Shown: one piece after another, positions 58,788-64,000 of the stretch
Position numbering within the stretch: the first letter of the stretch is position 1
How the letters are laid out: each line of letters begins with the position of its first letter
DNA from: Vitellaria paradoxa
Taxonomy: Eukaryota; Streptophyta; Magnoliopsida; Ericales; Sapotaceae
Direction of reading: 5' to 3'
NCBI GenBank assembly: GCA_019916065.1
Contig: CM034238.1
Coordinates: forward strand, 40,205,375-40,269,374
Length of the DNA: 64,000 bases
The notes under the pieces: generated by a model
Told to the model about the DNA's origin: nothing
Database searches by the model: none
Seen by the model: the letters and a program-made list of their open reading frames with translations, nothing else
Program-made: the position numbers and the translations under genes

Positions 58788-61700
58788 TAGTGATGAAAAT
58801 GGGTTGGGTCGGACCTGGACCTGGTCCGGCCCGACCCAAAAATTGCCACTGATCCACCTCAACCTGCCACTTGTATGACCCACCCCTACCCGCCCTTTTC
58901 CCCCTCTTGTCATGGCTTGGGTCGGCATGCCCGGCCCAAGGCCCGGCCTGATCCGCACCGCTCGGCCCACCCTCTCCCCCATTCCTAGTTCCCCCGCGCT
59001 GTGCCATACCGAAGCATCCCCCCTCCCCAGTTAGTGACCGTTTGGGGAGGGGATTTTCTTTTATTTATTTATTCTTTTTTATTGTTTCAGTGAATTAGTG
59101 GCAGCTTTTTATTTTTATTTTTTGATTTCCAAATTCCAAGTTTCCAACGGGCAATGAGTCCCAGTGACGAGACCAACGGCTAGCCCTCGAGCCCTAACAG
59201 TCTAATTCAAAAATTAATTACAAAATATCTTCCAAAAAAAATTACAAAATCCCCCCAACCTTCTATTATAAATACCCCACACACATATTCATTCAAACCT
59301 ATAAAAAACTAACAAATTCTCTCTCAAATTTCTACACTACCAAGCTACCAACTCTCAAGTGTGCTCTTTAATTGTGCTCAAGTGTATACAATTCTGTCAA
59401 ATTTGAAATCAAGATTTAAAGATCAAGTATTTCAAAGTTTTAAATTATTCCAAGTTAGTATCAATTTTTTTAGTTTGCATATGTACATTTTTTTTTAATT
59501 TGCATGTTATAATTTTTTCCATCAAATTATTTTTTTCTAAATGGATCCTAGAGACGTCCATTTTTTTTACTTGGAGGGTGGAAACTCAATATCTTTTCCC
59601 CCTCAAGAACAAATGGAACAATTTGCATCACCACAAATACCAACATCTGGTAACACAAGTAGTGATGTTGGTGCATTATCTTCCCGCTATGGCTAACAAC
59701 ATTGTGGCTCTTCAAAATATGGGACTTTTTTTACTAGAATTCCGTGCAATGATGGAATGCACAAGGCTAAATGTAATATTTGTGAGAATTTATTAGATGG
59801 TAGGACTAATTTTGCAACTAGTCACCAAAAAAACATTTAAATAGAAAGTAGTCACCTAAAAAGACATTTAAATAGAAAGTATCGACACAATCCCCGCATC
59901 AATTCTCTAATTGATCAAAATTTTTCACAAGCTACACAAACTCAATTAGGTAACGAATGGGGTAATTTAAATATTTTTTTCTTATGACCCTATAAGAATA
60001 CAAAATAATTTAGTTATATATATTGTTAAAGATGAACAACATTTCACAATGAGTGAAAATTGACATTTTGAAAAATTTATTCGCGATAGTTTTACAATGC
60101 AATATCATGGTTTTTCAAGAAATACTTCAAAAAATTAAGTTTTACGAGATTTTGAAACAAAAAAAGATAAATTAAAAACTTATTTTGACAATTTTGAAAG
60201 AAATGTTTGCTTAACCAACTCATATGTGAAAATCTTGCCAAAATATTGAATTTCTTTGTATAACCGCACATTATATTGACGAAAATTGAAAATTAAATAA
60301 ATACATTCTCTCATTTAAATTAGTTGAACAACCCTACACTGGATTGAGTATTGGGAACTTATTTATAATGAACTTGTATCATGGAATTTATGTAAAAAAG
60401 TATTTTCTATTACTTTAGATAATGCTTCATATAATGATGTTTGTTTTAATTACTTATCTAATGTTTTACCTGTGAGAAGTCTATTATTTCATGGGCGTTG
60501 TTATACTCATATACTTAATTTAATTGTAAAAGATGGATTGAATATTTATGAATCTTTTATTATTAAAATAAAAAAGCTGTAATTTGTACTATGAGTTCTC
60601 TAAAAATAATGAATCTGTTTGCCAGTGTATGTACTCAAATTAGTTTAAAACCTAAAAAATTACCAATAGAAATTAATATAAGATGGAATTCAAGATATAT
60701 TATATTAAAGTTGCTAGTAAATATCAAAAAGTAATTGATTTATTTATTTTAAGTAATCAAGCTATTGGTTTAGATAGTATTAAACCCATCAATTGGGCAA
60801 ATGCAATTTTTATAAGGATTTTTTACATGTTTTTGATATTGTTACTAAAATATTTTGTGAAATTTATTATCTTACTTCTTCTACTATTGTTTATCAATTG
60901 GGAGGTTATTGATGAAATTTTCAAAAAATATTTTGTCTAAGAATATTATGCTGCTATGGTTCTTACAATGAAAGAAAATTTTGACAAATATTTTAACCCA
61001 CTTCTTATACATTTTGGTGTTGTCATTATTTTATACCCTAGATATAAAGAAGATCTTTTTCTTCAATTATTAGATATGATATATGGGCCTAAAAGTGCCC
61101 AAGAACAATTATATAATATTAAAGAGCAAATGCAAGTTCTAATGGGTTGGTATAATACTAATCATACAACTGCCCAAATAACTACCGACACAACATCCTC
61201 ATCTCATCGTGACTTTGGTGGTAATACATTCTTATGGAGAAAAAATAACATCTCAGCGGACAGATTCATCAACAAGTGCTAGATCATCAAGTTCATCCGA
61301 CCTGCAACATTATTTCAGTACGCCTTTGATAAAAAATAAAGATGACTTTAATCTTTTAGACTGGTGGAATAGACAACAATCTAAGTTTCTAGTTCTTTCA
61401 GTTTTAACTCGTGATATCCTCGCATTTTCAATTTCTACCATAGCACCCGAGAAAGCGTTTAGCGCAAGTGAGCGCGTTATCAGTCAATTTAGGAGTCAAT
61501 TGGCCCCTCTGACGGTAAAAGCCTTGATGTTTTTACGAGATTGATATCTCATCAAAAGTAGGCAATAAGATGCCGAAAATGAGCAATTTGCTGTTGATGT
61601 TAATGTAATGTATTTAGGTGAAAGAGAAGAACACACTAGTGGATCTAGTGATGAATAATAATGATATATAAATAAAATAATATTTGTAAATGATAATCAC

Positions 61701-62119
61701 TCTTATAGGTGCCAACCTAGTTGAAATGTATAGGACGTGAAGTGATGCACCTATTTATTACTCTATCATTTGTTTTTTTTTTATAATTTTGCATTTGTAA
61801 ATTGTAATTTTAAATTTAATGTTAATTATGTAATTGCTTGTTGTTTAATAATTTTAATTTTTGTCAATAATTATTTTAATGTGTTTGGTTGAGTTTTATT
61901 TTATATTTTATTTACTTTAAAAAAATTAAAAAATATTAAAAAATAGGCTGGGTCAATTGAAACGGGTCAAGGGCGGGGATTGGTGACCTTGGCCCAACCT
62001 AACCCGACTCAGAAAATGTGGAGGGGCAGATGGGAGGAGTCAGTCACGGGTCGAGTCGAGCCCGACTAAGCCTCGGTCAAGGGGCTAGTCGGGCCTAACC
62101 CGACCTATTTACACAACTA
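58788..62119 (+). mobile_element. hAT transposon copy 3, without the LTR
   Basis: A 3332-bp element between attctagt (58780-58787) and attctggt (62120-62127), starting tagtgatgaaaatggg and ending caacta. It shows the element as it was before the LTR insertion. Confidence 0.88.
59541..61544 (+). pseudogene. hAT transposase pseudogene, copy 3 (least damaged)
   Basis: Opens at ATG 59541 (MDPRDVHFFYLEGGNSISFP). The BED zinc-finger-like segment (CNDGMHKAKCNICENLL, about 59742-59792) is out of frame because of an extra T in a T-run near 59727. The C-terminal region is open at 61209-61544 and reads DFNLLDWWNRQQSKFLVLSV, then APEKAFSASERVISQFRSQL, to the stop at 61542-61544. An extra A near 61240 shifts the frame between this part and 60956-61282. 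It has fewer stops than copies 1 and 2 but still cannot make a full transposase. Confidence 0.85.
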
Positions 62120-62127
62120 ATTCTGGT

Positions 62128-63272
62128 AAATTGTGCTTTTATTTTTTATTCGATTTAAAAAAATAAATAGTGCTTGTTGTCTCTTTATATGGAATGGTCA
62201 TTTGTTAAGTGGCTATGGCTACTCATATACCTGTTTTTTCTGTGGTACGCTTGTTTAGGTGCATCTTAACTTGTTTACCTTTCTCATACCTACCCTTATC
62301 CTAAAAGTCATATCGGTTACTTTCAGAACTTTTAGACTTTGCCATTGATAGATTCTATTTTTAGTAAGTAGATCGAGCAAATTCTTGGGAGAGGTGGACG
62401 CCAAAGGTTAGGCCCTTATGAGTTGTGATTTTCACTGTAGAAATATGCCGTCAAAAGAATTGCTCTCTTGTTTAATTTTAGATGCAATCATACAAATGAG
62501 GAGATAAGTGATGAATTGGAGAAGCAGGAATTTCAATTTTGGATATGGGTATTGAGAACTAAAAATCAAGAAACTACCTGGTTTAATTAGTGTAGTAGTT
62601 TTTGATGATTCTGACCTCAATCAGAGAAGAGTACAAGAGAGGAAAGCTTTGCATAATAAGGCATGATTTGGGCTTTGAATTGGCACTCCTGGCATGTCAG
62701 TTCCAGCTTTCTAATATAGCTGACTATAGTTGCATGCCAATTGAAAGGATACACTTCAGTAAAATGGCTGCAGGTTAAGCTCTCTCAATACCTTTGTATG
62801 TTGTAATTACAATCTGTTTATTTTGTCTTTAACTTCAAGTAGGCTTTATTGCATTGTGGAAATTTATTAGCTATGAAGGGCAATGAGCCATTATTAATCT
62901 TACGACTTAACAGCTTTTAATTTTATGCAATCCAGTTAGGGTTTTCACTTCAGCCATGCTAATTTAATTTTTAACACAGATTAGGAACTAGAAATAGAAA
63001 TGTTTTTTAGTTATTGACTTCCTTCTTATGAATATAGACATCAAGCATCTAGGCAAAAGGGGAAAAAAAGGAAAATCAAAAGAAAAAAAACTTCTGAGAA
63101 TAGTGAACTTCGTCTAGCAGAAAAACCTATAGAGTATTGTGGCCTAGCAAGATGGTAATACGAACTTGCATTGTTCCATTTCATGAATACGTAATTATTG
63201 GTTGATTCATTGTTCTTCGTAGTACATGCTTAATATGGTTTGTTTATTGTTGTTGTAATTCCAAACTCTTAG
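62128..63272. other. No gene recognised between hAT and CNNM fragment (unit 3)
   Basis: Copy of 5950-7095 with scattered differences. The 62-codon - strand ORF at 62432-62620 exists only here and is not supported. Confidence 0.5.
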
Positions 63273-63346
63273 GGAAAGAATTTATTGACCAACCATCTAG
63301 AAGACGAAGTACCAGTAAAGAATGTCACTGTTCGTAAAATTCCAAG
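63273..63346 (+). pseudogene. CNNM/DUF21 exon, unit 3 copy (rest beyond window)
   Basis: Reads KNLLTNHLEDEVPVKNVTVR then KIPR, closer to the plant family consensus than units 1 and 2 (Asn for Asp, Pro for Leu, Arg for His). The first codon is GGA instead of GTA. The next base pair after the exon is again AT, not a GT donor. The following exon, expected about 0.9 kb on, lies outside the window. Confidence 0.75.
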
Positions 63347-64000
63347 ATATCTTTTTGCCCCCATTATTTTCTTTTTTTTATCAGAAGATAGTGTCTAAAG
63401 ATTCAAAGACATTAAACATTCTACGTAGTATTATAACTTGAATATTAATATGTTCTTAGAATGATTACAAATTCAAGCACTTGAACTCTGGTTTTTTTTC
63501 TTACTTTTGTTGTATTGTTGTTGTTTATTCACATGTTCTTTAGGCATAAAATTACCAATTTGTTTCTTGTTTAAGTTGATGCCCACTACCTGACTGCAGC
63601 TATATATTACTGCTTCTGAAAATGTGATAGCAGCAGATTTTGTTTGCTTTGCTAGTTCTTGTAAAAAATCAGAATTGTTAGTTTGAAATGAGTGTAGGTC
63701 AGGAAACTACCTGACTGCAGCTATTATTTAGTTCTGACAGGGTTATATTGGCAACTATTATGTGCTAGTTCTTGTCCAACAGAAATAACTGTTAGTTTGA
63801 TATGCTTGCAGGTCAAGAAAATGACAAAAATTTCTTATGCTCTTTTATTCCCTCTCTCTCTCTCTCTCTCTCTCTCTTTTCTCTGACATGCTGCCCCTAT
63901 CATTACTGTTACACAAGATAACTGTGAAAGAATTAAGAGAAACGAAAAGTGCCATAAATCCAGTGCTTTATCTGCAACATAGTTATAGACAAATAGAAGG
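63347..64000. other. CNNM intron sequence to window end (unit 3)
   Basis: Copy of 7170-7800 with the tandem duplication near 63590-63820 and a longer CT run at about 63852-63876. Confidence 0.6.

Larger units (their letters stand above)
52195..58866. repeat. Inner duplication, half B of unit 2
   Basis: This is the counterpart of 22195-28810 and carries gene B2. The same two half-B insertions are present (55226-56515 and 57882-58487). Both insertions therefore predate duplication of the 30-kb unit and postdate the split of halves A and B. Confidence 0.85.
29791..59844. repeat. Tandem segmental repeat, unit 2
   Basis: This is the second full copy of the 30-kb unit, 264 bp longer than unit 1. 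It carries genes A2 and B2 and the same hAT, LTR, CNNM, MULE, SINE-like and MITE insertions at the same sites. Its main private difference is about 46085-47342, where about 800 bp of unit 1 is replaced by about 1.26 kb of unrelated AT-rich sequence. Confidence 0.95.
59845..64000. repeat. Tandem segmental repeat, unit 3 (cut by window end)
   Basis: This is the first about 4.2 kb of a third copy. It is more diverged from units 1 and 2 than they are from each other over the same stretch. It lacks the 3.68-kb LTR insertion and keeps about 22 bp of hAT sequence (near 60201) that units 1 and 2 have lost. It runs into the CNNM fragment and ends before that gene's second exon, so a third pair of pseudokinase genes may lie just outside the window. 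Confidence 0.93.

Noticed and set aside
1..64000. NLR (ZAR1-like) gene close to the pseudokinases
   Set aside because: No P-loop, NB-ARC or LRR motif was seen in any of the supplied translations or in the stretches read.
1..64000. CRISPR array or prokaryotic operon
   Set aside because: The repeats are plant transposons, microsatellites and segmental copies; no regular short repeat-spacer series is present.

Overview
The window is AT-rich nuclear DNA of a flowering plant, most likely a eudicot; the species cannot be named from sequence alone. The evidence is plant-type gene families (ZED1/RKS1-like pseudokinases, the 3' part of a CNNM/DUF21 gene with plant-style introns) and a dense plant transposon load (hAT, Mutator-like and PIF/Harbinger-like elements, and a long LTR with TG...CA ends). 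There are no bacterial operons and no CRISPR array.

The main structure is a tandem segmental duplication. Position 1, position 29791 and position 59845 start the same sequence, so the window holds unit 1 (29,790 bp), unit 2 (30,054 bp) and the first about 4.2 kb of unit 3. Each complete unit runs: rest of a hAT transposon; 3' fragment of a CNNM/DUF21 gene (+ strand, damaged); a 1.46-kb Mutator-like foldback element; half A (a Pack-MULE-like insertion, then pseudokinase gene A on the - strand and its upstream region); an AT-rich spacer with a gene-leader-like GC-rich patch and a SINE-like repeat; half B (a second, diverged copy of the pseudokinase block, with a TIR element and a hAT MITE inserted); then the 5' end of the next hAT element. 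The duplication is therefore nested: A-B within a unit, and units in tandem.

The only convincing intact genes are four single-exon - strand genes of 357-370 codons: A1 (13527-14639), B1 (23684-24787), A2 (43283-44356) and B2 (53693-54778). They are kinase-fold proteins with no glycine loop, DFS in place of DFG, and a changed HRD/HRDLK motif. This matches the ZRK (ZED1-related kinase, RLCK-XII) pseudokinases, known in Arabidopsis as adaptors of the NLR protein ZAR1. No NLR gene is visible here. The copies differ most just after the beta-3 lysine and in the catalytic and activation loops. That fits either diversification of an immune adaptor family or relaxed constraint.

The shared and unshared insertions order the events: the hAT insertion predates the A/B duplication, and the LTR inside the hAT is in units 1 and 2 but not in unit 3, where the empty site is intact. 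Identity between units 1 and 2 is a mosaic. The first about 9 kb is almost identical, the foldback element and gene A differ by several percent, 17.9-22.5 kb differs almost only in homopolymer lengths, and 47343-47830 carries a burst of small indels. Recent gene conversion or unequal crossing-over and assembly error are both live explanations.
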